Shown here in pieces: positions 10,967 through 22,972 of a stretch of 64,000 nt of DNA. Under the pieces are notes generated by a model. The model was not told the DNA's origin. It saw only the letters and a list, made by a program, of their open reading frames with translations, and did not search any database. The stretch's first letter is position 1, and each line of letters begins with the position of its first letter. The DNA is from Dactylellina haptotyla. Taxonomy: Eukaryota > Ascomycota > Orbiliomycetes > Orbiliales > Orbiliaceae. A program made the position numbers and the translations under genes. Location: NCBI GenBank assembly GCA_031310005.1, contig CM062387.1, forward strand, positions 2,046,001-2,110,000. The letters run 5' to 3'.

Positions 10967-12246
10967 TTATTTCAGTTTTTGCCCACTCCCATGGCGTCCC
11001 TCAAATTCCTTGGTATTTTGACCATGCGGTTTTGATTGGCTACTCGGCGGTGAAACACTCCCAGAGTTCCTTTGACCAGCTAAGTACTGTAAAGAAGCGT
11101 CAGACATTTGACCTAGCCACTGTATCGAACGCGATCCTGACGTAACGCGTTTGGCTGAGAGCAAATCTCCCATTGTCGCGACAATTATCTGCTCTCCATC
11201 ATCCTCCGTTTTTATGTCTTCGAAGACAAATACCCTATTATTTTTAACCTGTTCGGAGGCTTTGGAGCATATATTGAGGCACTGTTTAATACTCTCAATT
11301 TCTTCTGCATTTGGGTCCCCTAACAACTCGGGCTGGCTCGTGAGAGCGGCTAGTCGCAGTTGTATATCCCGCAGCTCCTCCTGCAGTGCGCTGGCAGTAT
11401 TTGAAAGCTCGAATTTGCACCCATCAAGTGCATCCGTAGTTATTTGCGCTGCTTTAGATGAGCCGCTTGTACTAGACGAAGTTGCCGGCGTATTTAGTAT
11501 CGAGCCCGACCGCACTCGATCGATGTGTTCTGAGACTTGAACGCATATTTCAAGACATTTCTCAATGCTTTTCTTCTCCTCAATGACTTCTTGATTCCCT
11601 TCTTCCACTTGCACTTGGGGCCCAATATTAGATAAATGTGGGGTACGAGAAATAGTTAGATCGTCTAACTTTTTATTGATCGAGTCTAATCGTTCTTCAA
11701 GATCGGAAGACGTTTGCTCGATCAACGTCTTGTATTCGCTGAGCAGATTTGCAGTAATATTTGTAGAACGCCTTTTATTAAACATTTTGTCAACTTTCGC
11801 GCCTACCCCTACAGGGTGCGGTGTGGTGTCACTTACATGTTAACATCACATATTGCGATTGTTATAGTAGACTTGTATCCTGCTATTAAATGTCGGAATC
11901 CAGTGATATCATCACCCATATAAAAAACCCTAGCCCAATCACGGATAGCCCGTATCCCACCAGAATCGGTGCTACATTTCGAAATTATTGATTCAAACTC
12001 CTGGCAAGCTTTGCCACACCTCAACAAAGGCAATTTAAGAACGGTCAGGTCCGAATTGTTAGCGTTTATAGTGTCTTGGAGTGACTTTAGAACACCATCA
12101 AGGGCAACCAATTCCTCGCTAAGCTCTCGCACGACTCTCTTATTACTCTTGAAACTGCTAATGGTGCTGTAGAGTCTTTGAGAGCTGTGGAGTGCAAAAA
12201 CTGCCAGGGAAAGAATTGCGGATGCGAGGCTGACAGCGTCTGCCAT
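10967..12246 (-). CDS. Stand-alone STAND N-terminal domain protein (PigL_N/Fungal_N type), coiled coil, 404 aa
   Basis: Two exons, 11837-12246 and 10967-11771. The 65-bp intron (donor GTAAGT, acceptor AAAAG) restores the conserved junction DVNMRSTNITANLLSEYK. Residues 1-~190 match the fungal N-terminal domain found on azaphilone-cluster protein L and on many STAND proteins: MADAVSLASAILSLAVFALH, then LKLPLLRCGKACQEFESII, RDWARVFYMGDDITGF and LLSEYKTLIEQTSSDLEERL. The remaining ~210 residues are Ser-rich linker plus a second helical segment (CKFELSNTASALQEELRDIQ). There is no NACHT, kinase or other effector domain. It is transcribed in the same direction as the NACHT gene 1.1 kb upstream, which has a comparable helical N-terminus. 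In the wider family this domain sits at the receptor N-terminus; a helper or adaptor role here is inference. Confidence 0.8.
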
Positions 12247-13342
12247 TGTAGAAAGTCTATATTTAAAGTTTCAGAACTTTTGACCGAGTGACGGTCTTCA
12301 GATGGCTTGAACCAGTACCCCCGGGTATCCCACGATGCGATGTTGGAAAAAAGAAGACTTTTGAACGTGTTCAGGTTATTGGAGCGCGATGAGGGTTTTG
12401 GTAAAGCGATACCGCCGTGAAAGTATACGAAGGTACTAGAAGGAGCGGGGTAAAAAACTAGTCGCTTATAATTATACTAGCCTTGTCTCCAATCATTCGT
12501 TTCTTGGCTCCTTGCTCTACCTTCCTTTACCAGGTTTTATCCGATTACTAAAAGGGTCATGTTTAGAAATTCATCCCCTGCGACCACCCTCGATGTTTAT
12601 CAAGGTTGTAAATATCCTAATTTGTTCGATGTCAAAGAAAAACTGCTCGAATCTGCGAAGCAACATCGTAAAATACTCTCGGTAACTCTAGAGCAAGGGG
12701 GTTTTTAAAGTTTATTCAAGTCGAAAGCTTCCAATGGTTCAATTTTCGGCTATTTCTCAACACAGCCTGCCACTTCCATTCATATGCATCCCGAGATAGG
12801 AAGATAAACTCGAGCCTCGATCCATCTTAGACAGAGAAACCTTGTAAAACAAAGTTGTAGGCGTGCAAAAAATCACATAGGGCGCATCACAGCAGATTCT
12901 ATAGAAACATCTATTGAAACTCGGAGTTTTATACTATTAATGTTGGAATAGGTATCAAAAAGCGGCTCGACAACGCATTTAATGCGTTCTCGGCCACATT
13001 CGTATTTTTCGGCTCTGCGACAACTCGGCAATACCAGCGTCTGGCAACGAGACTACTCTGCGTTAACGTTGTTTTTATCATCTCAGGAGATCACTAGAAC
13101 AATTTTCTTTATTTACTCTGAGTAGTCATCGTTAAATCGTTCGTTTATGAGCTTCACCGTCTTCAAGGCTCAATATCTTCCGACCAGTCGTTATCAATCG
13201 TGTCCAACGTTATGATAATAACCGGCGGTGTGAATTATATGCAATAAGCAGGTGAGATTTAACATTTTGCTGCCCTCGGCAATATTTCGGCATTTGTAGC
13301 ATCAGAAGCTTTGAAAGAAAGGCGTAGGGCCGTAATTTGCCT
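12247..13342. other. Intergenic between STAND-N and NACHT genes
   Basis: About 1.1 kb containing the STAND-N promoter and the NACHT 3' UTR. No open frame of interest, repeat or RNA gene was recognised. Confidence 0.45.
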
Positions 13343-16300
13343 CTAACAGTTAGTGATTGGACTTCTATCAACCCATTTAGTTATCTCCTCAAAACATTCC
13401 CTCCCTATATTGTGCGCCTCTATATCTAGCTCTAGCAGCTCAACTGATGATAAGAAATTTTCCAATGTTAAATCATTCCCCTCTTCGACGAGATTCGAGC
13501 GCAATTCACCAATGTAGTTCAATGTGCCAAACTCATTATCTTCCGCGAAAACCGGGTTTGAATTTAGGAATCCCCGAGTAAAATCCGACCAGATTTTGAG
13601 CAAAAAATGGGAGTATTTGAAACGATTGTTTCCTTTCTCGCACAAGTTTGTCGTTAACCTAAGATAAGAGCGAACGAAGCTGATATCTTCACGAGCGCCG
13701 CTTCCACATAGATACGGGAAAGAATCCTGTATTTGGAGCTCGGTCTTGTAGGGCGGTGATTTCGAGGCGATCAATTTATCCAGGAGCCGTAGTTTTGTCT
13801 CTTCAGGGAGCGCTAAATCCATCCCTATCTTCAAAAAACAATTTAAACATGCGAATTTCTTCTGTTCTACTAGGGCAAGACAGATTGATCCTTGGTCTAG
13901 CTCTTTCGAACTGTCCGCTCCTATTAGCTCTGCCGTATACTTTGTATTCTCCCCGCCCTGAAGGAATATGTCAATCCACTTGCGGAGACAAATTCCAAAA
14001 TGAGGGAAAAAATCTCTGCTAGAAATCAGGACTTCCCAATAAATTGGCAAGCGTCCAGAATTGATAACTCCGGAAAAGCGTGCCTTGTAGATATCAAAAT
14101 CATATTCCACACTTTGTTCTTCATCCATTCCAAACTCTCGAAGCCTGTCTGAGTTCGGATCAAGATTGAGGCGGCGGGCTAATTCATGGCATATTTGGCG
14201 GTACGCTTCATCCGCCGAGATATATGATACCCAGCTCTGAAACTTCTGAATGACAAGAACCTTTATTGAATCGAAGTCTTCAATCCCACCCAAGAGTCCC
14301 GAGCTGCTAATCACCCCCACGGTTTGATAATCTATATTACCCAGGGTAAGTAGCATATCCAAGGTATCAGAAAGTGTGTCCCAGTTCATCAATCCTGTAA
14401 ACATAGCAGGACTAGACAGCCAGGCATGAATGGGAGTTATATGACCCAATATCCTAGTTTCGACATCATATCCTCGTTCTTCCTTCAGCCATTTGATAAG
14501 GTTTTTATCATGTGGGAATAGAAAGCATGCAATGTGCAATCTTGAGTTTTCAACATCGGATGACAAGAAACTAGGATGAATGGGCGGAACAAACATATTC
14601 CACAACCAAGCAGACAAGAGGTACAGGATGTTGTGCGCAAAATTCTGCCATAGAGCCGAATTGCTCTGTACCATATCAAGATAGCTGGGATTGTCGACTT
14701 TAAGGCAACCTGCTGCTGGCAGAAGTTCCGGTTTATAAAAACTTCTTTTTCTATCGAAGCCTATTACATATTTTCGAAAAGGGTGTTTTCCATTCAGAAA
14801 TGTGACCGCTGGGTCACTAGAGTCTTTGGAATTCTCATTTTCCCATCTGCAAGACCCCATATATTGAAACACAGTGTTGCTGCTATCAGTTGAAAATTTT
14901 TGAGATATCGCTGATGATATGTGGTACCATTCTCCTGCTTCCGCTTCCGAAGTAAGAAACTCCCAAACGGACAGATGAGAGAACTGAACGGTAGTATCAG
15001 AACGAATCTTGATCAAGCTGCTGCAGCTGGACAGAATATCTCTTTCCGTAATACTCTTTTCTCCGATATGATGTGAAACGATATCGGTGAGCGATCCTAG
15101 TGGAAGAATTCTAGACTCAATATCAATCCAAAGAATTGTAGAGATTACCAATTGCCGGTTCGCTTTCTCGATTCGGCGCATCACTCGCCTATATGTCTCC
15201 GGAAGATCAATAGGGAGATTTTGAAGGGCTGCACGCTTGCTAATATCGCCACTGAGCCTGCTCAGTGTATCCAGCTGGCAGCGAACCCATTGAAACCTAG
15301 GTGTCAAAATCTAAACGTCAGAATCCCTAAAATATGCATAAATAGCGGGTGTGAAGGACAAGACTCACATCCCATTCGTCCCTTTCACAAGGCTAGATAT
15401 TATCTCCGTCTTAAGACAAGGATCTTGGAGACGTATGCTATAAAATTCCACCTCGCTCCGGAGTCGCTTTTCCAGTTCAGCCGCTACGAAAAGTTTGATA
15501 TCGGTCGATCTAGCGGCAATTGATATATTCGCGAAGCCGCTGAAGCTATTCCGGATATCAAAAATACTCCTACTCGTCGCAATGATCTTGATTGTTCCGT
15601 GCGGGATATGGCCGAGTGTTGATATGAACTGAAGAATATCACGTCTATCTTCTATACTCTCGCACTCATCCAGACCATCGATAACCAACATTGTAGTGGT
15701 GTAGCACTTTGACACCATGCTAAATACTTCTATTATATCTTCGAAATGCAGATCCTGGAATTCGTTATCATCGACGAGAGTGCTTGCGATCCGGAGGGCG
15801 TCAGTGTTACGTTCGATAAGCTGCCTCATCAAACATCCTGTCATCGTATGAAAGCTATGAGACTTTTCGGATTTATATTCAATATAATAATAGGCCAGCC
15901 TCGTAGAACTATTCTCTAGCAGCTGAAGGTCTTCGATAATTGCAGAACTAAAGGTTTTCTATTAGTAAATCAATATTATATCGCAATTTGAAAAGATTGG
16001 AGAACCTACGTGAGAACGGATTTTCCAGCACCAGCTTTGAACATGATTCATTAACATAGGAACTCTATCTCTTGATATTCGAGGTACTTGAATACATACG
16101 TATGCCATCAAACCAAAGGGGCGAGTTTGGACATTGGAGCCAAGATTGATATTCCTGACAGTCTCGGAACCAAACCGAGGTTCCGGGATGCCTGACCCTC
16201 TTGAGGTCTGTGTGCTTGCGGCTCTTGTAAGTTGAGAACCACTTCAAACTTGTCTCCTTGATCGCATCTGTTTTGGAGGTTAGCTCTATCAGAAATAAAC

Positions 16301-16928
16301 AACAGAACTGAACGTCGAGACCTTCTTGTTTCAATTTATCCAATCTAGCCACCCGTATTTGTTCTCGTTCAATTCGATGTAGAGATTCTTGAACACTCTT
16401 CTGCCCAGATAATATTCTACATAGTGCTTCTCTACAGATTGTAAGTAACTCTTCAAAACCAAAAATTTCAAGCAAAAGCATCTGGACAGCCTAGACTCAC
16501 AAACTATCCGCCTCTAACCCAACTGCAATCGTTGACTTGAGACGTTGCACCTTTGTCGCCAACTCCCTCGTTTCTGACGCGGATATCGGCCATCTTAACG
16601 AAGACTTAACCCTTTGCCAGCGCGAAAAATCTTCAGGAGAACACTTATCCAAAATGACCTGAAGATCCAAAATACATTTCTTACAGTCCTCAATGTAAAC
16701 CAAAGAGTCGAGCCGCTGGTAACCTTGCTCCTCGCATATGCTGTTGAACAGTATAATACTTTTTTCGAGACTATACAAGGCCCCGCCGAGGTTGATTACC
16801 TCCTTGAGAAGGCCCTGTATCTCCGGTATCGCGTTTTTTGCCAAAGAATAGAATTTAGAGCCCTTGACTACCACGACGTCCGCGAGGGAGATCAGCCCCG
16901 CTATTCCGGTCGCTAGTTCAAGCGCCAT
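13343..16928 (-). CDS. NACHT-domain NLR-like STAND protein (1105 aa)
   Basis: Five exons: 16501-16928, 16100-16431, 16010-16034 (25 nt), 15369-15947 and 13343-15296. Introns are 62-72 bp, and all joins restore family motifs. Residues 1-~150 form a helical N-terminal domain (ATGIAGLISLADVVVVKGSK). Just before the NACHT comes HPGTSVWFRDCQEYQSWL. The Walker A is GIPGAGKSVL (about 252-261), and the Walker B is LVIDGLDEC (about 349-357). Then come the sensor-like IKIIATSR, the GMFQWVRCQLDTL junction and the winged-helix segment ending FSHLSVWEFL. The C-terminal ~600 residues show no ankyrin, WD40 or TPR periodicity that I can see, so the sensor region is of unknown type. Catalytic residues are intact, so NTP-dependent oligomerisation is plausible. 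In fungi such proteins are linked to non-self recognition and regulated cell death; that role is inferred. Confidence 0.88.
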
Positions 16929-17513
16929 CTTTTGCCTGCTAGCATTCGAGGAAACTCCTAGAAATGATAGAGAAACTAAAAAAGAAAACCTTTTAAACGG
17001 TATCGAATGAACGCAAAGAATACGTCAAGACAGGATCTTGAACGCAGCAAACCTCGAGCTCTCGAGCTCAGAGTTCCCTTCTAATTAAGTGATCATACTC
17101 CAGAACCGACAGCCTCGTGCTTGGCGACATCAACCAGTTTATTCCTCCCACTGTCTCTCCCCGCTCCAATTTGCGTTGTCCCAATCAGTAGCCATTCTTG
17201 TTAGGACCGCCTGCATGACAGCCTTGGATATGAAGGATCTTTCCGTTCAAGAGTCAGCCACAAAGGCATCGCTTCGTTACTTCATTCTATAACGCCCTCA
17301 GAGATTCTTCAACTGGGTTTCAACCGAATGGAATATTATATTAATTTAGAGCTACTACCAAGAAGACACTGTATCAACGATAAAATCTCGAGCCTTCCGC
17401 AACGCCATATCCAAACATGCAACCCATATAACTAAGTATAGAACGGTAAGAAAAAGTCGAAAGAATACAATCGCTTCCTATACACACAACCAGCCAACAA
17501 TAATTGAGTCGCC
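16929..17513. other. Intergenic, NACHT promoter and Iec3 3' end
   Basis: About 585 bp. It carries the NACHT 5' flank and the 3' UTR of the Iec3 gene. The short plus-strand frame at 17089-17292 is not supported. Confidence 0.45.
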
Positions 17514-18906
17514 TCAATCTTCCTCCTTCTTTACGCCTGACTTTCTCGGCTTCTTGGCAGCGGGAGGCTTTGTCGATCCGCCCTTGCCCTTGCCCCCGCG
17601 CCCTTCCTTCTCAGGTGTATCCTCGCCTCCCTCGTCTTTCTGTGCCCTTCTTCTCTTTGTGCCTGCCGCGACTTTAGTATCCGACACATCGCCTGCGAAA
17701 GACATTCTGGTCCCGCCCCTCTTTGGCTTAGGTTCGGCGGGCGAGGAAGGGCCGTGGCCGTGATGCTCCTCATCGTCCTCTTCTACAGCTGCAGCACTGC
17801 GTTTACCCTTCTTCTTTCGCTCTTTCCCACCAGGGGCCTCGTTATCCTGTAGGAAAACCTGGGGTTGGTACTTCCTCAGCCAGCAATAAACGCTCATCGG
17901 ATTCCTAGGCCAGTGGTGTTCTTCTTCGGCGGCAGCTGGGATCGATGCATTCGTTGCGGCGGGGAATTTGCTGTGGGTTGGAGACGCGTTAGGTAGCATT
18001 GGGGCTGTGAACGCGCTATCCTCTTGGTGATAGTGAATAATTGTGCCAGGTGGGAGTTCCTCGTCTTCGATAGGATTGAGGAATGGAGATGTTTCGCGGA
18101 ATCGGGGAGGTGTCGAGCCACGGATGTACTCTGGCTCTATAGGAGCTGGAATTTCGCGACGGGGTATAGGTTTCGCGACGGGCTGAGGGGGTGGGGTAAG
18201 CGGCCTTGATGGATCGTGGACGACGCCATTTGCGGTGTACTTTGGATTGGTTTCGGATGGGGAGTCGGCGGTAGGCTGTGAGGTATCAGGGGCGGTTGTA
18301 GCTGAAGCATCAACGTCCATAGGCTCAGGCTGTTCTGCGCTGACTGTGGGCTCTGGGGCTGACGGTTCTGGAACTGATGGCTCAGGGACTGAAGGCGGGG
18401 CTAGCTCATCGACAAGGTCGTCTACCGCGTCCGGGTCATCGATAAAGAATTTCCGTGTTTTGAACTCCTCCAAAGTTCCAGGCGACATCATCCGAGGTGG
18501 TGTGAGCGAGGAGGGACTACCGATAGTCTGATGATGCTGGCGTTGGATATGTGAATTGGTGTTCAGATCCATCAATAGATCGAGGAGGCGGCTATTCGAC
18601 CCTGATTAGATTTCCAGCCAAATGGCAATCGCGTGAGGAATTGTACGTACTTGTTTTCCTCTGTTATCCTCTTAATTGTCGCGGTAGCCACAAGGTCCTG
18701 CTTAAAGAGCTCGTCTGACCGCTTCATCACACCTTCGAACTGATGTCGAAGCTTGCGGTATTTCTTCCTACACAGTCGGTCAGCATGCCATCCACGATAG
18801 CCATTGCGGGGATACCATGAGTGTATACGCACTTCCATGATTTATAGGAAGCCTTCGGTTCCGCATCGTGGTTGGTTCGCTCAATAGTACCGCCGGAGAC
18901 CTCCAT
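17514..18906 (-). CDS. iec3: INO80 chromatin-remodelling complex subunit Iec3 (422 aa)
   Basis: Three exons: 18833-18906, 18651-18767 and 17514-18591. Splicing at GTGCGT/GTGTAG (65 bp) and GTACGT/GAATAG (59 bp) reconstitutes the IEC3 N-terminal signature: SYKSWKKKYRKLRHQFEGVM, then ELFKQDLVATATIKRITEEN and NRLLDLLMDLN. This short coiled coil is the conserved part of the family. A segment LEEFKTRKFFIDDPDAVDDL follows near residue 95. The rest is Pro/Ser/Thr-rich and disordered, with a small hydrophobic patch (PRNPMSVYCWLRKYQPQVFL). The tail is strongly basic, ending in Lys/Arg/Gly-rich sequence suited to nuclear import and DNA contact. I chose the ATG at 18906 because it gives MEVSGGTIERTNHD directly ahead of the domain; longer upstream frames look like leader. 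Nuclear, INO80-associated function follows from the family. Confidence 0.85.
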
Positions 18907-19666
18907 CTCAAGCTGATCGCGAAACGCGCTCCAATCCAACCCTGCCGCAGGATGCCACCTACACGTTCGGTAAGTCGTATGCAGACAGTTGACAGATAGG
19001 AGAGCGCGTGAAGAATCCGGGCAGAGTCCCTGGGGTCGTCGGTGCGGAATGGTATTGCGCGAGAGTGAGGTTGGAAGGGGGCGCGATGGACGTGTGGGCG
19101 ATAAAGTTGGGATGATGTGAAAGGGATGGCGATGTTGAAATGAAGCCGAACGGACACCGAAGTTTGTCCACAACATCACAACGTCACCGGCAACACGTTC
19201 AACACCGCTGTCCCGAAACGTAAAATACAACAGAGACAACACAGTCTTCAGCGGGAATGGCGCTCTCCTTCGCGGAGATTTTGCCCTCAGCCTCTCGAAT
19301 TGGCATGCTAACTCGGAATGTGACTGTCCTTCCAACCCATCCGGTCGAAGTGGCGTAACAATCCGGAGTTGTTCGAGATCGATGCCCGCATTTCAGGTGC
19401 CTGGTTGTTCCTCCTGCGACCCCGGCTCAGTCACGGAGGCTGGTAATTGGCCGAACAAACGAGCAAAGAATTAATTGCCAGCGCTGGCCAGCCAGCACAA
19501 AAGTGGGCAGTTGAACGGCGGCCCTGCAGCTCTGATAAGAATGCTGCCATGTAACCGGAATCGGGGTCGTCTTTTCTGTCCAGGATTACATTTTCATTCG
19601 ATTTATTGTAGGAGGTAGATTTTGTTCGACAGTGTGCCCTCTTTTTTCGACGAGGGATTAGCCATC
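18907..19666. other. Bidirectional intergenic region
   Basis: About 760 bp, relatively GC-rich, between the divergent Iec3 and BTB-A genes. It presumably carries both promoters. Long minus-strand open frames here are upstream extensions of the Iec3 first exon and are not supported as coding. Confidence 0.45.
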
Positions 19667-21034
19667 ATGGCCCCAGAAACGGTTGAATTCAGTAACGCAG
19701 CCGACTTAATTCTAGAATTCACCCAAGGTGCCACCAAACGACGAGGATTTGTTTCATCAGCTTCCCTCGCCAACGCATCCGAGATCTGGAGGCAGACACT
19801 CGACCGGGACACCGCTCTACGGAACCTTCCAACAGAACTTGTAGACGGAAAGATATTTCGAGTGCTATCACTACCTAGCAACTATGATGCCAACGCTCTC
19901 GTTACAATAATGCACATTTTGCACCACAAAGCGAGAAAGGTTCCGCGGTCGATATCATTTGAGGACCTTGTCAATATATCATTCATATGCGACAAATTCT
20001 CGCTTACAGAATCTCTGGTGAGTATTCCAACATTTTAACTAACCTGCTAGAAAATTGTGAAAATTGACTCTTCATTGCATTAAAGTTACCATGGCCGGAA
20101 TTTTGGATAGAAGATCTAGTGGACGAGAATAGTAACCAGGGGGATGAAAGGTGGCTCTTCATATCCCACGTTTTCCCCGAGATTGAGGGTGCGCAAGCGC
20201 AGGCCGCAGGCATATCCGCGAGACTCGTCAGAGAATGCTGCGGTTGGACATCAAAGGACTCAACCCACTTTGTTCGCTATGTGGAACGTTCCGACCAGAT
20301 CATACTAGACCCCAAGGATAGATCTGTTGTCCGCGCAGATCTCATGCCGGCATCTCTATTAGGTACACTTATTCCCCCCAAAAAGCGAATATAAGGCCAA
20401 TCCTGCTAACTGTTTGAATAGAAGAAATATGGAATAAACGAAAAGAATCGCTCGCAAAAATGGTATCCATCACCGAAGACTTTTACGGAACAATGATGTT
20501 CCACTCCCACGGCCTGCGCAACAATATCCCACTATGTAGCAACCAAAGTTGTATCGACGTCGCAACGGGGTCCTTGATTCGATCTATGAGGGAACTGAAC
20601 CTACCCATATACGCCCCCTTCCCAGCAAACGTCTTCACAGATCTCCCATTATGGCTGATCCAAAACCGCTTGATGGCACTCAAATGCACCACCATTCTAC
20701 CATGGAGTCGGATAGATACTACGGGTTTATTCAAACATTTATTCAAACTTCCCACAGACGATGCATATTACCATTACCAGTTCCACTCGAAATCGAACAA
20801 TACAACTGAATTCTCTGCTATATTTCTATCAGATCCCTCCGAAGGTAATTTTCTCTCCGCTCTTTTTCAAATTTTTTATAACTGCTGACATGCGATGAAT
20901 GTAAACTAGACTTGAGCATAACAGATCCTGAAAGAGAAGGAGATGCCGAACAAATATATGATATTGGCAAGTCAGATTGTGGCGTTGCAGTCAAAATTCG
21001 CCAGTTTCATGAGAAAATTTCTACAGTAATATGA
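19667..21034 (+). CDS. BTB/POZ-like protein, paralogue A (391 aa)
   Basis: Four exons: 19667-20017, 20086-20362, 20422-20844 and 20910-21034. Introns are 68, 59 and 65 bp with GTGAGT, GTACAC and GTAATT donors. The N-terminal ~125 residues resemble the fungal BTB-like fold: an ADLILEFTQG strand, a SSASLANASEIWRQTLDR helix, VLSLPSNYDANALVTIMHIL, and the hallmark VPRSISFEDLVNISFICDKF. A family-specific region follows with FWIEDL, ERWLFISHVFPE, EEIWNKRKESLAKMV and PLWLIQNRLMALKCTTILPW. Two further paralogues follow on the opposite strand at 21160-22692 and 22973-24114, with the same domain order. BTB proteins of this fungal type have no assigned function that I know; a protein-interaction role is inferred. 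The last exon is the least certain, since the third could end at a stop at 20888. Confidence 0.75.
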
Positions 21035-21159
21035 AAATATCCTAAAAGAGATCCCAGCCAGCCGATATATAATAGACTCGTGATAATATAATAGCAGGCC
21101 GCACAAATTATCGCTACTTTTCATCCGTCGTCATCAGAATAAAAGCTCATCGTAGAACT

Positions 21160-22692
21160 CTAGATTCGAGCCAAAGGAAAATCTTCTCGCCCTGGACTGC
21201 TCGTAGAAGGTTCAGTTGTATCGTGAAAGCCCTTCACAGAGTTGAATATTTTCTCAATATTTTGGTTAAACTGTAGCACTGCGTCGGCGATCGGGCATAA
21301 AGTAAGTGGAGTTATTGGACCTGAAACTTCATTCTTGGAGAGCGTGCGACCCTCCCCAGATCCCTAAATTCCATTGTTAGCCCTAATCAATAGCAGTAAG
21401 ATACTTCAGAGTCTTCCCAATGGTTGAAAACCCTCACTGATTCTCTGGCTTGGGCCAAAATCAATAAAAAATAGAAGAAAGGTGAAATTAGTAATTACCG
21501 TCTGGTCTGGCTGTTTCCTCGGTGGAAGTTGGAATTCCGCCGAGGTTGGATTTTTAATTATCCTAGTTGCAAGATCCTTGACTGCCTCGTACTCTGGCTG
21601 TATGAAGAGCAGATTTGTCTTGCCGTTTGAAAAATGCCGAAAGCGGTGAGTGCCACCTGGGATAACCGTATGTACATTGATCTTTCTCAATCTATTGCGA
21701 AGGAGCCATAACGGATAATTTTCCCACTTATATACCATAGACCGAACCGACATATTTATTGGCAGGCCCAGGCCCCTTAAAGATTTTATCAAGGTTCCTA
21801 CTGCGATTTCCTCGCAGAGCTCTTCTTTGCACAGCGATCCTTTCGAGATTTCGTCGTCTGATAATCGCATGTCTTGATAGAAATCTACCATCAGACTTAC
21901 CATTGCCTCCATTTTAGCTCTTCGTTCATTCCAAATGTAGTCTATTTCCCGACAAGGCTTAGTAACTTATCCAAGTAGTTCGCTCTGAAATAGAAATATT
22001 AGGGTTGAGAGGATCAATAAAACAAGTACTATGGAAAACATCTTACTAAGTATCGGAGAAGGTATAGCATCGGTTGAAACAGTCCACGCGCTATTGGCGT
22101 CGAAAGAGATTTCTGTTGGAAAAAATTTTCGTCTGACAAAGGTTGCTGCATCTTCAGACTGCCATTGACAACTTTCGATTATAAATCGATGCGACAATTT
22201 GACCACCAGTTCCTTCAACGCGGTTCCCTCAACCGAAGAAGCGAACACACGAGATATACGTAGCCACCCTTCGTGACCGAACGCCATTACGTCATGTTCT
22301 TTATCTTGGAGGAGATTATCAATCCACAGCTGAGCCCATGGTTCAGCGACACCACAATCATACTTATCACAAATGATTGCAATTTCCAAAAGCTGGGCGT
22401 AGCTAATAGTCTTAGGTATCGTCCGGTTTTGATAGTGTATTATTTTCAATAGAATCAGCATGGAATCCACATCATCATCTGGCAGCGGCAGTAATGATAT
22501 CGTTCGACCATCGAATATCTCGGTAGACAGTTTTTGGAACCCGTTTTCCGAGTCTAGGAGGCGACTCCAGACCAGAGAAGCGTTGACGAGCGATCCCTGA
22601 GTAGCATATACGCGATCCGTAACGACGTTGTCGCGATATAGGTCTATAGCCAAGTCAGGTCGCCTCCCAAACTCATGAGTTGTAATTGACAT
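21160..22692 (-). CDS. BTB/POZ-like protein, paralogue B (430 aa)
   Basis: Three exons: 22047-22692, 21499-21941 and 21160-21363. Introns are 105 and 135 bp, and both joins keep frame. N-terminal BTB-like domain: RPDLAIDLYRD strand, TQGSLVNASLVWSRLLDS, ISLLPLPDDDVDSMLILLKI, then IPKTISYAQLLEIAIICDKY and PWAQLWIDNL. After the first splice, ILNYIWNERRAKMEAMV matches the EEIWNKRKESLAKMV region of paralogue A. TLIKSLRGLGLPIN and YPLWLLRNRLRKINVHTVIP also match. The last exon gives a Ser/Thr-rich tail with a helical segment (ADAVLQFNQNIEKIFNSV). If the first intron is retained, the frame reads into a hydrophobic segment (FSIVLVLLILSTLIFLF); that is probably chance. It converges with paralogue A, with only 125 bp between their ends. 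Confidence 0.75.
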
Positions 22693-22972
22693 TTTGTAGC
22701 TGTGCTCTTCGTGGAATTTACTTGAAGGATACCGAGCAAGCGGGGTACTAATTATCGGTCTCGTTTTGATCTTGGTAGCATGGTAGCGGTCTTAGGGATC
22801 TACGCACATGATATCATGATACAACGCAAAGCCAATTGCTTGTGACAATTAAGGCTTCGAATTTGTGTCTGACAAATTTACAGGGACGTCAATAAGCCCC
22901 CGATTTCCTTCAGCCTGGAAAGACAAAGATCGCGATCGCTGTATACACTTTTAAGCAGTATTTTGGATTACC

